The notes: generated from the sequence alone by a model not told the origin. Shown: positions 8,165 to 17,394, counted from the first letter of the stretch. The stretch is 64,000 bases of DNA from Salinimicrobium sp035607535 (GCF_035607535.1 NZ_JAYDZX010000011.1:62001-126000), one strand, 5' to 3'. Numbers and translations: made by a program.

Positions 8165-11100
8165 ATGACAGACCCCGATAAGCCTCAGGATCATTCTGAA
8201 GAAAATAATTTTCCAAAGGATTTCGATTTTTTCGAAAAAGTAGCCGATCTGAGCTCCAATATATTATTTGTTGTAGACCTTCAGAAGAAGAAGGTGGTAT
8301 ATATAAGCAAAAAGGTAAAGGAACTTCTGGGCTATGATTCCAACTACCTCGTTAGCCGCGGAACAGAGATCTTCAGGGATTTTATTCATCCCGAGGATTA
8401 TGAGGCACGCATGAGAAGCCTTGAAAAATGCCTATCTCTTTCCGAAGAGGAAGAATGTGAGGTAGAAGTGAGAATACGTACTGTTGACAATAAGTGGGAA
8501 TGGTATCTACTTACCGAAAAAATATTCAAATCCAATGAGCAGGGGGAAGTAACACATGCCATTGGAACTGCCCAGAATATTCATGAACAAAAAATAAGTG
8601 AGGAAAAACTCCGGGAGGAACACAGGAGGTTAAATGACGCCCAAAAGATTGGCCGTATAGGTAGCTTTGAACGGGAGCTTCCCGGGGAGATCATGCACTG
8701 TAGCGATGAAATGTACAGGATCCTCGGGATCGAACCCCGTCCCCGGGGTCTACCAATTGATGAATTCTACACCTTTGTTCATCCTGAAGACCAACAGGTC
8801 CTCAAAGATGCTGTGGATAAAACCCATTCCACCGGAAAGGCCTTTGACACCATCACGCGGATTGTTCGTCCCGACAAAAGCATAAGGCATGTTCATCGCA
8901 AGGCCGCCATTATTAGGGATGATAAAGGCAACCCCCTAAGGGTATATGGTACTTTGCAGGATATCACCGAACGTGTGAAAGCTGAAGAGGAGAGACATAA
9001 AGCAGAAAATCTTATGCGCTCTACCGAAGTTCTTGCCGGCATGGGTAGTTATGAGGTAGAGATTGATACCAACACCGTTTTTTTCTCTGAAGGTCTGTAC
9101 CGGTTGTTTGGAGAAGAACCGGGTTCCTTTGTTCCTTCCATTGAATGGATCGATGAACGCTCGCATCCAGATGATGTTCCCATGATACACGACATCATTG
9201 AAAAGGCAGTTGAGACCAATACTCCTTATAAATATCATCGCCGTATCTTTTCCAAAGATGGTAAAGTGCGAAATCTTGAAGTCCACGGTAGGTTCCTCAA
9301 AGATGCAGATGGCGGGTCTCCCAAGATCATTGGCCTGGTACAGGATATTACTGAGAAAAAAGAGGCCGAAAAAGAGTTGCGCAGGAGCGAAAAGCGCAGT
9401 AAAAATTTACTGGAAGTTTTACAGAATGCACCCGATGCTTATCTCGTACTCTCGAAGGAACTTAAAATAGAAATGGCCAGTGATGCTTATTTGGAGGCCA
9501 CAGAGACAACACGTGAGCAGATCATTGGAAGACATCTTTTTGAAGTATTTCCCGATAATCCTGCTGCTCCCGATGCTAAAAGTGTAGAGAACCTGGGCGC
9601 GTCCCTGGAAAAGGTTCTGGAGACAAAACGGGCCCATCGTATGGCTATTCAACAGTACGACATACGGGACAAAGATGGAAAATTTATAGAAAAATACTGG
9701 AGCCCTACCAACACCCCGGTTCTTAGCCCCGAGGGAGAAGTGGATTATATCATCCACAGGGTCCTCGACGTGACCGAGATCAAAAAAGAACAAGCTGAAA
9801 AAAGAGGTCTTAGCTCAGAAACAGAAATGCTCAAGACTTCCCTGGAAGAAATAAAACATCAGGCTAAAAAACTAAAAGAAAATAAAGCCCTGTTACAGTC
9901 GGTTTTTGATGCTTCCCCTAACTCCATTATACTTTATAAGATCCTGTATAATGATAAAGGTGGTGTGGAAGATTTCAGGTTTATCATGGCCAATGCCTTT
10001 AATCATCTAAAATTCGATCTCCCCAAAAATATTATAGGTGAGCGATTTTCAGAAGTTTTTCCGCATGTAAAGAATACGGTAGTTCTTGAAGAATTCCGAA
10101 AAACTGCCGAAACCGGAGAGCCGGGAGATTTTGAAGTTTGGTACGAAGGAGATGGATTTAAAAGCTGGTTCCATTTTAGGCTTACCCGGCGTGATAAATA
10201 TCTCGTGGCTACAGCAGAGGATATTACTGAACGCAAACAAACAGAAGAAACTGTTCAACAAATGTTGAACGGGTCCATTTCTTCCATTACACTCCTGGAT
10301 TCGGTAAGGGATGAGAAAGGGAGAATCATTGATTTTGAATTTAAAGGAGCAAACAAAGCCGCAGAAAAGGTAAATCGATTAACTAAGGATCAACTTGTAG
10401 GCGGTAGGTTGCTGGAACTTTTCCCGGGGGTTAAGGAGAGCTTTTTTGAGTCATATGTGCAGGTAGTAGAAACAGGGATTCCTCTGCGGGTACAGCGCTA
10501 CTATGAAGGAGAAAACTTCGACCATTGGTTCGACGTCTCTGCTGTAAAAAACGGGGATGGCTTTATAATGACCTTCCTGGACATCACAGAACAAAAACGG
10601 GCCGAAAACGAGTTGATACAACTAAAAGAAGAATTAACTCAAAAAGCTACAGATAAGTACAAGAAGATCATCAACTCCATGGATGAGGGATTCTGTATCA
10701 TTGAGATCATTCGGGATGAGGAGGGTAAATGTGTGGATTACAAATACCTCGAGACCAACCCGGTCTTTGAAGAACAAACGGGCTTAACGAATGTATTGGG
10801 AAGAAGCATAAATGAGCTGGTACCTAACATTGAAGATTACTGGAAAAAGATATATGGGGACGTGGCCTTAACCGGGAAAGCGGTGAGATTTGAAGATTAT
10901 GCCGAAGGCCTTAATCGTTGGTTTGATGTAAATGCCTTTAGAATTGACTCCCCAAACGAGCAGCATGTCGCGATCATATTCAAGGACATCACAGAACGTA
11001 AAGAGGCCGAAGAACGTCAAAAGTTCTTACTGAAGCTCAATGAAGCCCTTCGCCCTTTGGAAGAGCCTGTAAGAATCCAGGAAGCCGCAATGCAAATTCT

Positions 11101-13738
11101 GGGAGCTCACCTTGATGTAAACAGAGCATACTTCTCTGAAGTTCTTGATGATGAAGATACACTTGCAGATAGAAGGGGATATGTGAAAGATGTGGCTCCT
11201 GTTACGGGGATATACAAGATATCTGACTACAACAAGGAGATGTGGGAAAAACTCAAAAAAGGGGAAACCCTTGTCCTCAATGAGGTGCCATTGAATCTTA
11301 TGAAGAATGAGGAGGTAGAAGAAGACATCATTAAAAAGGAGATCCAGGCTTATATTGCTGTGCCGCTTATCAAGAACGGAAAATTAGTCGCCGTAATTTC
11401 TATACATCAAAAATACCCGAGATCATGGAATAGCCTGGAGATCGCACTTGTAGAAGAAGTTTGTCAACAGACCTGGGATGAAATGCAAAAGGCCAAAGCA
11501 GAGAAAGCCTTAAAGGAAAGTGAACAACGCTTTAGAAATCTTGTGGAAGCATCAGCCCTGGCAGTATGGGAAACCCAACCTGACGGTTCTATCGCAGTAG
11601 ATAGCCCTTCCTGGAGAAGCTTTACCGGCCAAACCTATGAGGAATGGACAGGAAACGGCTGGTTAAACGCCATTTATCCAGATGACAGGGTGCGTGTTAT
11701 AACTCAGTGGCAAAAAGCGGTAAAAACGCAGACGATCTTCGACATGGAGTACAGAATGCTCAGCTCTTCGGGGAAACCACACTGGACCAATGTTAAAGCT
11801 ACTCCAATCTTTGATACAGAAGGAAATATTAGCAGGTGGTTTGGAATGAACATTGACATCAACGACCGCAAACTGGCCGAAGAAGCCCTAAAACAGGCAA
11901 AGGAAGAAGCTGAAGAAGCTTCAAAAGCAAAGGAGGATTTTCTCTCTACCATGAGTCATGAGATACGTACCCCCTTGAATGCGGTGATTGGTCTCACGAA
12001 CCTCCTGCTGGAAGAAAAGCCGCGGGAAGATCAAAAGGAGAATCTTGATTCCTTGAAGTTCTCTGCCAGAAATTTGTTGGCCCTCATCAACGACATCCTG
12101 GATTACAGCAAGCTGGAAGCAGGAAAAGCAGAGGTTTCAACAACAGACTTTGACTTAAAAGCCCTGCTAAAAGGAATAAAGCAGGCTCATGAGCCAATGG
12201 CCAAAGCAAAGGATACTGCCCTGGAGCTGAAAATAGCTAAAGAAACTCCCGATTGTATCGCTACAGATCAACTAAAACTTTCCCAGGTACTTCATAACCT
12301 CATAAGTAATGCCGTCAAATTCACTTCTAACGGAAAGGTGAATATTTCCGTAACTCCTTATAAAATAGAAGGAGACAATGTATGGCTTGATTTTAAAGTG
12401 ACCGATACAGGGATAGGGATTCCAAAAGATAAACTGGAACACATCTTTGAGAAGTTTGCCCAGGCAGAGAGCTCCACTGTTCGACAGTTTGGTGGCACCG
12501 GTCTAGGCCTTAGTATTACCAGGCTCCTGCTAGATCTTATGGGCAGCGGGATTCATGTTGAAAGCACCCCCGGGAAAGGCTCTACCTTTTACTTTAGGTT
12601 GGGTGTCAAAAAAGCGGAAAAGAAGAACATTTCCATGGAGCTACCCCAATATGACAACAGAGGTGCCCTGGAAAACCTGAAGGTCCTTTTGGTGGAAGAT
12701 GTTGAGATCAACCGAAGGATCATCACCCAATTCTTAAAAAAATGGTGGCAGCTCCAGCCAGACGAAGCCCGAAACGGTAAAGAAGCTGTACAGATGGCAA
12801 AGAAGACCAAATATGATCTTATTCTTATGGACATCAGGATGCCGGTAATGGATGGATATGAAGCAACGCACCGCATAAGGACGCTGGCCGGTTATAACCA
12901 GACTCCTATCCTCGCTCTTACTGCCGATAAGAGCCAGGAAGTGCTTCAGGATGACCGGGAAACCAAGTTCAACGGACTTTTGACAAAGCCCTTTGAACCT
13001 TTTGACCTGAAGAAAAAGATCCTTTCCCATTTACCCGTAAAAGCGAAGGAAGTTTTGCCTGTTCAGGATAAACCTGCGGCTACAATAGAAAATTCTGCTT
13101 TAGAAGAAGAGCGTAGAGATGAGGATCTCATGCTGCTTATCCAAAAGCAACTACAGGAGCATAAACAGAATTTCCTGGGCGCCTTGGATACCGGCTCCTT
13201 TCAGAAACTGGATGACCTGCAGCACAAATCGAAGATGCTGTTTGAGATGCTGGGCTTGAAGTCCATCTCCAGGCTCTTAGATAAAGCTGTTGACCACTTA
13301 AAAGCAGGGCGGGGAGAAATCGAAAAGCAGGCTTTTCGGAAGGAAGGTGAAACTGAATTTAATATTGCAATAGAACGGGTAAAAGATGAGATCCCTACGC
13401 CTTCTTTTGATATTTCCAGATACCTTGCCCTGGCCGGAAAAAATAAGAAAGTATTTCACAAGCTTATCAGCAATTCTGTTAGGACCGTTGAATTGTATAA
13501 GAAAGAATTTGCGCTGGCAGCTGAAGGTAAGAATATTGACAAATTATCTGACCTCATTCATAAGAATACAACCTCCTTACACTATCTCCAGGCAAACAGG
13601 CTGAAGAAGGAAATCAATGAATACCGGGAACTACTCAGAACGAAAAATGCAGACTCAATAGCACTTAAGAGAAAGGAGGAGGGAATTATTAGGTCCTTCA
13701 GTATTCTAATTGCTCAGTTAAAAGCTTTGGAGGAATAG
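8165..13738 (+). CDS. Multi-PAS hybrid sensor histidine kinase with receiver and HPt-like domain
   Basis: This 1857-residue cytoplasmic-type sensor has no membrane helix or signal peptide. I count about eight PAS domains (roughly residues 17-140, 150-272, 280-400, 407-540, 575-690, 695-810, 830-950 and 1118-1240), many ending in the PAC-like DITE(R/Q)K, with a GAF domain at about 955-1110. The kinase core follows: MSHEIRTPLN with His1265, an N box (NLISNAVKF), DTGIGI and GGTGLGLS. A receiver domain has its phospho-acceptor at Asp1556 (LILMDIRMPVMDGYE). The C-terminal helices look like an HPt domain with His1799. A complete phosphorelay thus seems to lie in one chain. No response regulator with a DNA-binding domain is next to it. 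The ligand of each PAS domain is unknown. Confidence 0.9.
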   Translation: MTDPDKPQDHSEENNFPKDFDFFEKVADLSSNILFVVDLQKKKVVYISKKVKELLGYDSNYLVSRGTEIFRDFIHPEDYEARMRSLEKCLSLSEEEECEVEVRIRTVDNKWEWYLLTEKIFKSNEQGEVTHAIGTAQNIHEQKISEEKLREEHRRLNDAQKIGRIGSFERELPGEIMHCSDEMYRILGIEPRPRGLPIDEFYTFVHPEDQQVLKDAVDKTHSTGKAFDTITRIVRPDKSIRHVHRKAAIIRDDKGNPLRVYGTLQDITERVKAEEERHKAENLMRSTEVLAGMGSYEVEIDTNTVFFSEGLYRLFGEEPGSFVPSIEWIDERSHPDDVPMIHDIIEKAVETNTPYKYHRRIFSKDGKVRNLEVHGRFLKDADGGSPKIIGLVQDITEKKEAEKELRRSEKRSKNLLEVLQNAPDAYLVLSKELKIEMASDAYLEATETTREQIIGRHLFEVFPDNPAAPDAKSVENLGASLEKVLETKRAHRMAIQQYDIRDKDGKFIEKYWSPTNTPVLSPEGEVDYIIHRVLDVTEIKKEQAEKRGLSSETEMLKTSLEEIKHQAKKLKENKALLQSVFDASPNSIILYKILYNDKGGVEDFRFIMANAFNHLKFDLPKNIIGERFSEVFPHVKNTVVLEEFRKTAETGEPGDFEVWYEGDGFKSWFHFRLTRRDKYLVATAEDITERKQTEETVQQMLNGSISSITLLDSVRDEKGRIIDFEFKGANKAAEKVNRLTKDQLVGGRLLELFPGVKESFFESYVQVVETGIPLRVQRYYEGENFDHWFDVSAVKNGDGFIMTFLDITEQKRAENELIQLKEELTQKATDKYKKIINSMDEGFCIIEIIRDEEGKCVDYKYLETNPVFEEQTGLTNVLGRSINELVPNIEDYWKKIYGDVALTGKAVRFEDYAEGLNRWFDVNAFRIDSPNEQHVAIIFKDITERKEAEERQKFLLKLNEALRPLEEPVRIQEAAMQILGAHLDVNRAYFSEVLDDEDTLADRRGYVKDVAPVTGIYKISDYNKEMWEKLKKGETLVLNEVPLNLMKNEEVEEDIIKKEIQAYIAVPLIKNGKLVAVISIHQKYPRSWNSLEIALVEEVCQQTWDEMQKAKAEKALKESEQRFRNLVEASALAVWETQPDGSIAVDSPSWRSFTGQTYEEWTGNGWLNAIYPDDRVRVITQWQKAVKTQTIFDMEYRMLSSSGKPHWTNVKATPIFDTEGNISRWFGMNIDINDRKLAEEALKQAKEEAEEASKAKEDFLSTMSHEIRTPLNAVIGLTNLLLEEKPREDQKENLDSLKFSARNLLALINDILDYSKLEAGKAEVSTTDFDLKALLKGIKQAHEPMAKAKDTALELKIAKETPDCIATDQLKLSQVLHNLISNAVKFTSNGKVNISVTPYKIEGDNVWLDFKVTDTGIGIPKDKLEHIFEKFAQAESSTVRQFGGTGLGLSITRLLLDLMGSGIHVESTPGKGSTFYFRLGVKKAEKKNISMELPQYDNRGALENLKVLLVEDVEINRRIITQFLKKWWQLQPDEARNGKEAVQMAKKTKYDLILMDIRMPVMDGYEATHRIRTLAGYNQTPILALTADKSQEVLQDDRETKFNGLLTKPFEPFDLKKKILSHLPVKAKEVLPVQDKPAATIENSALEEERRDEDLMLLIQKQLQEHKQNFLGALDTGSFQKLDDLQHKSKMLFEMLGLKSISRLLDKAVDHLKAGRGEIEKQAFRKEGETEFNIAIERVKDEIPTPSFDISRYLALAGKNKKVFHKLISNSVRTVELYKKEFALAAEGKNIDKLSDLIHKNTTSLHYLQANRLKKEINEYRELLRTKNADSIALKRKEEGIIRSFSILIAQLKALEE

Positions 13739-13929
13739 CTAAATGGACTGAATCTGTATGATGCACTCAATTCCCAATTAGTAAGGAGGAACTAATGCAA
13801 ACTTTACCACAAGCTTAACTTTATGATCAACATTATAGGGTATTTCTAAACGGTAAACAGGAGAATTCCCGGAAACGATCAGCTGGTGAGGGAGAAAAAG
13901 ACATGTACCGGAAAAACTGGAACAGCAAC

Positions 13930-14703
13930 TTAGTTCTGGCGGGAGTGCAGCTTTTTATTAATGGAAAATAACTCTTTTTTGAGAAGGTTTACCGATTCTT
14001 CCAGAGACTTCATCTTTCCTTCTGACACGATTTGATGGTGAGGGACAAGAGCACTCGTGATCTTACCACAAACGATCATTACCTGTTTTATTTCCTGAAG
14101 CGGGATCTCAACAGTTGGTTCTGCATCTGATGGATTATCACTGCTCAAAAAGATGCGCTCTCCCTCTAATTTTTCCAACCTCTTTACTACTACCTCCTTA
14201 CTTGTTATGATAACAACCAGACTTCCGTTAAGCAGTTTCTTGAAATTAGGCTGTACCTGGCATATTAGAATATCTCGGGGAAGTATGGTGGGAACCATGC
14301 TGTTTCCTTCCACTTCAAACAATTTTTGATCAAGGGTCGGATTGAAGCCCGGTATCCTAAACCAGTCTGCCTGATCATAATTTACGACTGTATCATTAGT
14401 CTCTAAAAATCCTGCCTGAGCTTTTAAAGATATGAAAGGCATAAATCCATTCCCTGTGCTCATTTCTACCAATTGATTATTACCTTTTAAAATATAGTCT
14501 GTAGTAACTTCATATAGCCCGCTAAGTCTTATAATATGATCCACCACAATGCCGTTACTGGAATTCTCAATTCGGGAATAAGCCGCCTGAGTAATAGCAA
14601 GGTCATTGGCAACAAAAGTTTGGGAGTATTGATGTTTTTTACGCAACTCCCGTATCCTGGATCCAATGGCTTCCCGAAGGGTAATGTTTGAATTCTTCTT
14701 CAT
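13930..14703 (-). CDS. XRE-type repressor with S24 (LexA/CI-like) peptidase domain
   Basis: The 257-residue protein has an N-terminal helix-turn-helix (about residues 10-70, GSRIRELRKK to YSRIEN) and a C-terminal S24 domain (about 88-220). The S24 part keeps Ser135 (EGNSMVP) and Lys174 (VVVKRL), the Ser-Lys dyad, and has an Ala97-Gly98 bond in KAQAGF, the place where LexA/CI proteins cut themselves. It therefore could be an autocleavable repressor responding to DNA damage. A short coiled tail follows. No phage genes are nearby, so a chromosomal role is likelier than a prophage one. It is divergent from the gene at 14875, a possible target. Such S24 regulators are frequent in Bacteroidota and their targets are mostly unknown. 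Confidence 0.85.
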   Translation of the reverse strand: MKKNSNITLREAIGSRIRELRKKHQYSQTFVANDLAITQAAYSRIENSSNGIVVDHIIRLSGLYEVTTDYILKGNNQLVEMSTGNGFMPFISLKAQAGFLETNDTVVNYDQADWFRIPGFNPTLDQKLFEVEGNSMVPTILPRDILICQVQPNFKKLLNGSLVVIITSKEVVVKRLEKLEGERIFLSSDNPSDAEPTVEIPLQEIKQVMIVCGKITSALVPHHQIVSEGKMKSLEESVNLLKKELFSINKKLHSRQN

Positions 14704-14874
14704 AAGGTTAATATGGACTTAATTTAGGTAAAGGTGAGGCTTTTTATGATGCATTTTCCGACTTATGACGACGGGTAATAAAAGCCGACAGGAAGGTGTT
14801 AATTTTTTGTTAATAATATTTATTTAGACGGGAAAATCTCTCCTGTTATTAATCTTTAATTAACACTTTTACTG

Positions 14875-15285
14875 ATGAAAAAAATCGTACTTCTTGCCCG
14901 CCTTCAAAGGCTGCAGGTTATGAATAATCTATTACTATGGGAAGCCCGAAGGAGCTTTTTTAGCAGTAATGATCAAGAGGTTCAATTCCAGTTGCAGGAT
15001 GAGATTGAGCAGCGGGAAAAAATAGAAAAAGAACTAGGCAAGATCCTAAATACGATGGAAAGAACCCTGGTACTGCCCCAAAGATTAGCGGCAAAATCTT
15101 TAGCTCAAGTAGTTAAAGCAGAAGCTCTTTTTCGTAAACGCTTTTCAGTTTCTGAAGCCTCGGTACTCGAACGCATGAATGTGCGGCTTTACTACAAGCT
15201 CTTGTATAACCACAGATTACCACATTCCTTGACCAGGCAACTTTTAAAACAGAAGAAAATATTGGAAAATAGATTTCAGGAGTAA
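14875..15285 (+). CDS. Unrecognised 136-residue helical protein
   Basis: I do not recognise this protein. It is predicted all-helical and rich in Leu, Arg, Glu and Gln, with a heptad-like middle section (residues about 40-62, QLQDEIEQREKIEKELGKIL) that suggests a coiled coil. No signal peptide, membrane helix or metal motif is visible. It starts 171 bases from the divergent S24 repressor, and that shared upstream region contains AT-rich partial repeats (TTAATTTTTTGTTAAT) which may hold a regulator site. Regulation by the repressor is a guess from position only. Confidence 0.55.
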   Translation: MKKIVLLARLQRLQVMNNLLLWEARRSFFSSNDQEVQFQLQDEIEQREKIEKELGKILNTMERTLVLPQRLAAKSLAQVVKAEALFRKRFSVSEASVLERMNVRLYYKLLYNHRLPHSLTRQLLKQKKILENRFQE

Positions 15286-15469
15286 GGAAATAATCCTTTA
15301 TTCCCTTTGTTTAATAAGAATAGAATTATCAGGGATAACGCTTTTCTATTATTTCAGAAGCCCCGTCAAAACACCTCCTTTTGGATTGAAAAATGATCTG
15401 GAATAACTTGGGAAGCAATTTAGCCCCATCCTTGATTTCCGACAGGAAAAGCGGGAATTTTTCATGCGT

Positions 15470-15499
15470 AAAAAAGCCTAAGCGGATCAAGGCTTTTTT
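15470..15499 (-). terminator. Terminator overlapping the end of the CDGSH gene
   Basis: AAAAAAGCCT (15490-15499 read on the minus strand) pairs with AGGCTTTTTT over a 10-base loop. The 5' arm lies inside the last codons (Pro-Lys-Lys-Pro) of the CDGSH gene, and the T-run follows its stop codon. Confidence 0.8.
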
Positions 15500-15708
15500 G
15501 GAAGGTCAAAAGCTTCAGCCTCATGTTCAAAATGTCCGCGATGAGAGCCGTCACAAAAAGGTTTGTTAGCCGATTTCCCACAGCGGCACAGACTCACCTT
15601 TTCCCTGCCACCCAGATCATAATTGTTGCCATTCTTATCGACGATCTCAAATTCTCCCGAAACTAAAAGGGAACCATTGCTGTTGACTTTGATTGTTGTT
15701 TTAGACAT
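15487..15708 (-). CDS. CDGSH iron-sulfur domain protein
   Basis: A 73-residue protein carrying one CDGSH motif: Cys41, Cys43, Cys52 and His56 in CRCGKSANKPFCDGSH, the ligand set for a redox-active [2Fe-2S] cluster. Proteins of this size in bacteria are soluble homologues of the mitoNEET domain, with suggested roles in cluster transfer and iron or redox sensing. The N-terminal half (beta-strand rich) matches the usual DUF-like extension of bacterial members. It is divergent from the SatD-like operon and shares its 142-base upstream region, including the operator array at 15781-15844, so co-regulation is possible. Confidence 0.9.
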   Translation of the reverse strand: MSKTTIKVNSNGSLLVSGEFEIVDKNGNNYDLGGREKVSLCRCGKSANKPFCDGSHRGHFEHEAEAFDLPKKP

Positions 15709-15780
15709 AAGTGCTGCTTTATTTGATTACCTTCAAAAATAGGTTTTTTTAAGGAAGTTTTCCAGCTAAGAATCTCTGAA

Positions 15781-15844
15781 CCGATATTCATGATTATCGG
15801 GTTATGATCCGATATTTGGTAATATCGGGAAATTAACCGATATT
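15781..15844. promoter_or_regulatory. Phased array of five CCGATATT half-sites (putative operator)
   Basis: CCGATATT occurs at 15781, 15809 and 15837. Its inverted form (ATTATCGG, AATATCGG) occurs at 15793 and 15821. The forward sites are spaced exactly 28 bases apart, and each of the first two faces an inverted partner over a 4-base gap, making two dyads plus a half-site. The last site ends 6 bases before the ATG of the SatD-like gene. That protein has a C-terminal helix-turn-helix, so autoregulation is the simplest reading. Confidence 0.75.
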
Positions 15845-15850
15845 AGGCAC

Positions 15851-16450
15851 ATGATCGCAGTAATAACCGGAGATATAGTAAATTCCCGACAAGCCCCTGT
15901 TAATGAATGGTTGTCCCTGCTAAAGGATGGCCTCTACCTCTATGGAAAGGAATCCCGGGACTGGGAGATCTATAGGGGTGACAGTTTTCAGCTGCGCCTT
16001 GAGCCAGAACTGGCCTTGGAGGCAGCCTACCAAATCAAAGCAGCTATAAAACAGCATAAAGATCTGGATGTGCGTATTGCCATAGGAATTGGAGAACAGG
16101 ATTTCAAGGGAAAAAGCATCAGCGAATCCAATGGCTCAGCATTTATTAGGTCAGGATTATGTTTTGAAGATCTCAGGAAACAACTAATGGGAATATCTAC
16201 AGGAAACAGATCAAAAGATGAAGTTCTCAATTTGCTTTTTAGCCTGGCCTTGCTCACCATGAACAGCTGGAGTCCAACTGTAGCCGCAACCGTTAGCTCA
16301 TTTTTACAGCATCCGGACAAAAGCCAGACCGAAATGGCGGGAATGCTCGGAAAATCTCAAAGTAGCCTGAGCGAAGCTCTCAAAAGAGGCGGATATGATG
16401 AGATCATGCAGCTGGACACTTACTACCGTAAAGAAATAGGCAACTTATGA
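15851..16450 (+). CDS. SatD-like protein with C-terminal helix-turn-helix
   Basis: The 199-residue protein starts with MIAVITGDIVNSR, characteristic of the SatD family, and keeps the family body (IYRGDSFQ, VRIAIGIG, SNGSAF) to about residue 130. The last 60 residues (SQTEMAGMLGKSQSSLSEAL) form a helix-turn-helix. SatD proteins come from the streptococcal SatABCDE acid-tolerance locus and have no settled biochemistry; the fold of the front part has a cyclase-like feel, but that is only an impression. Its stop codon overlaps the start of the DUF3307 gene by four bases (ATGA), so the two are coupled. The operator array directly upstream suggests that the helix-turn-helix binds its own promoter. 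Confidence 0.8.
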   Translation: MIAVITGDIVNSRQAPVNEWLSLLKDGLYLYGKESRDWEIYRGDSFQLRLEPELALEAAYQIKAAIKQHKDLDVRIAIGIGEQDFKGKSISESNGSAFIRSGLCFEDLRKQLMGISTGNRSKDEVLNLLFSLALLTMNSWSPTVAATVSSFLQHPDKSQTEMAGMLGKSQSSLSEALKRGGYDEIMQLDTYYRKEIGNL

Positions 16451-17163
16451 CAGCTTTTGCCTTAAAATTAATATTTGCTCACCTAATGGGAGATTTCCTG
16501 TTCCAGCCCGATAGTTGGGTCACTCAAAAAAGGCAAAAAAAGTACCGCTCCCCACTGCTTTATGCACATATAGGGATACATTTCCTGGCCTTGCTCGTAC
16601 TTCTTGGGTTCCAATTACAATACTGGATAGGGATCCTTGTAATTCTGATCACACATTTGCTCATTGATCTTACCAAATTATATCTTGAAGATCATTTTAA
16701 AAAGGCAAAGCTCTTCATATTCGACCAGGTTTTCCATCTTCTTGTGATCGTAGGAGTCATCTACAGCTATTATCCCTTTCAAGTAGATACAGAAACTCTT
16801 TATACCCCTGCAATTCTTGCTCTGGGCGTTGCTCTAATTCTTCTTGGTCCATTTGCAGCTGTTCTCATGCGATTGCTTATGAGCAAGTGGGAAATGCCTG
16901 AGGACAAAGAAGCTGATTCCCTCCCCCAGGCAGGCAAATACATCGGAATCCTGGAAAGATTTCTCGTCTTTGGGTTCATCGTGCTCCAGCAATGGCCTGC
17001 AATTGGCTGGCTTATAGCGGCAAAGTCCATTCTTCGATTCAGTGACCTTTCCAGGGCCAAAGACCGAAAGTTAACCGAATATGTTCTTATTGGCACCCTG
17101 TTAAGTTTTGCTCTGGCTATAGCGGCAGGACTTCTTTACCTTTACATAACTTCCAGGCCTTAA
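16447..17163 (+). CDS. DUF3307 family membrane protein
   Basis: A 238-residue integral membrane protein with six or so helices. It begins with FALKLIFAHLMGDFLFQPDSW and has HLLIDLTKLY and DQVFHLLVI further on; these conserved His/Asp positions inside helices identify DUF3307, a family found beside SatD-like genes in many bacteria. The Asp and His residues within the membrane part could bind a metal or a nucleotide-derived ligand, but the function is not known. It is translationally coupled to the SatD-like gene. Only 23 bases separate it from the small membrane protein downstream, which may belong to the same operon. Confidence 0.85.
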   Translation: MTAFALKLIFAHLMGDFLFQPDSWVTQKRQKKYRSPLLYAHIGIHFLALLVLLGFQLQYWIGILVILITHLLIDLTKLYLEDHFKKAKLFIFDQVFHLLVIVGVIYSYYPFQVDTETLYTPAILALGVALILLGPFAAVLMRLLMSKWEMPEDKEADSLPQAGKYIGILERFLVFGFIVLQQWPAIGWLIAAKSILRFSDLSRAKDRKLTEYVLIGTLLSFALAIAAGLLYLYITSRP

Positions 17164-17186
17164 AAATTTTTCCTATTTTGAAGTTC

Positions 17187-17336
17187 ATGATCCACCTTGT
17201 TTCAAATACTGCATTAGGTTTTGGCATCGTAATGAGCTTAGTCATCATTGCCGTTATGATCTATACCGTGGTGAAGCTCAAGAAACAGGTGAAGAAGACC
17301 AAAGAAGAAGAGGAAAAGAAGAATAACCTCCATTAA
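17187..17336 (+). CDS. Small single-helix membrane protein (49 residues)
   Basis: A short gene beginning ATGATCCACCTT 23 bases after the DUF3307 stop. It encodes a 49-residue protein with one membrane helix (about residues 10-29) followed by a strongly charged tail rich in Lys and Glu (KKQVKKTKEEEEKK). The composition (hydrophobic helix, then an amphipathic charged end) is that of a real membrane peptide and not chance, and the gene is followed by a hairpin. It could be a third member of the SatD-DUF3307 operon. I do not recognise a family. Confidence 0.6.
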   Translation: MIHLVSNTALGFGIVMSLVIIAVMIYTVVKLKKQVKKTKEEEEKKNNLH

Positions 17337-17346
17337 AACTTCAACT

Positions 17347-17394
17347 AAAAGGCCTTTCCAAAATGTCATTTTTTAAAGGATTTTCGGCCTTGTC
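17347..17394 (+). terminator. Hairpin with CAAAATGTCATTTT core after the SatD operon
   Basis: AAGGCC (17349-17354) pairs with GGCCTT (17386-17391), enclosing CCAAAATGTCATTTTTT, one copy of the recurring palindrome of this window. A T-rich stretch follows. It would end the SatD-DUF3307-small protein transcript. The remaining bases to 17576 hold no gene. Confidence 0.55.

Noticed and set aside
13930..15285. Prophage suspected from the S24 repressor
   Set aside because: No integrase, structural or lysis genes and no attachment-site repeats are present; such regulators are common as chromosomal genes.
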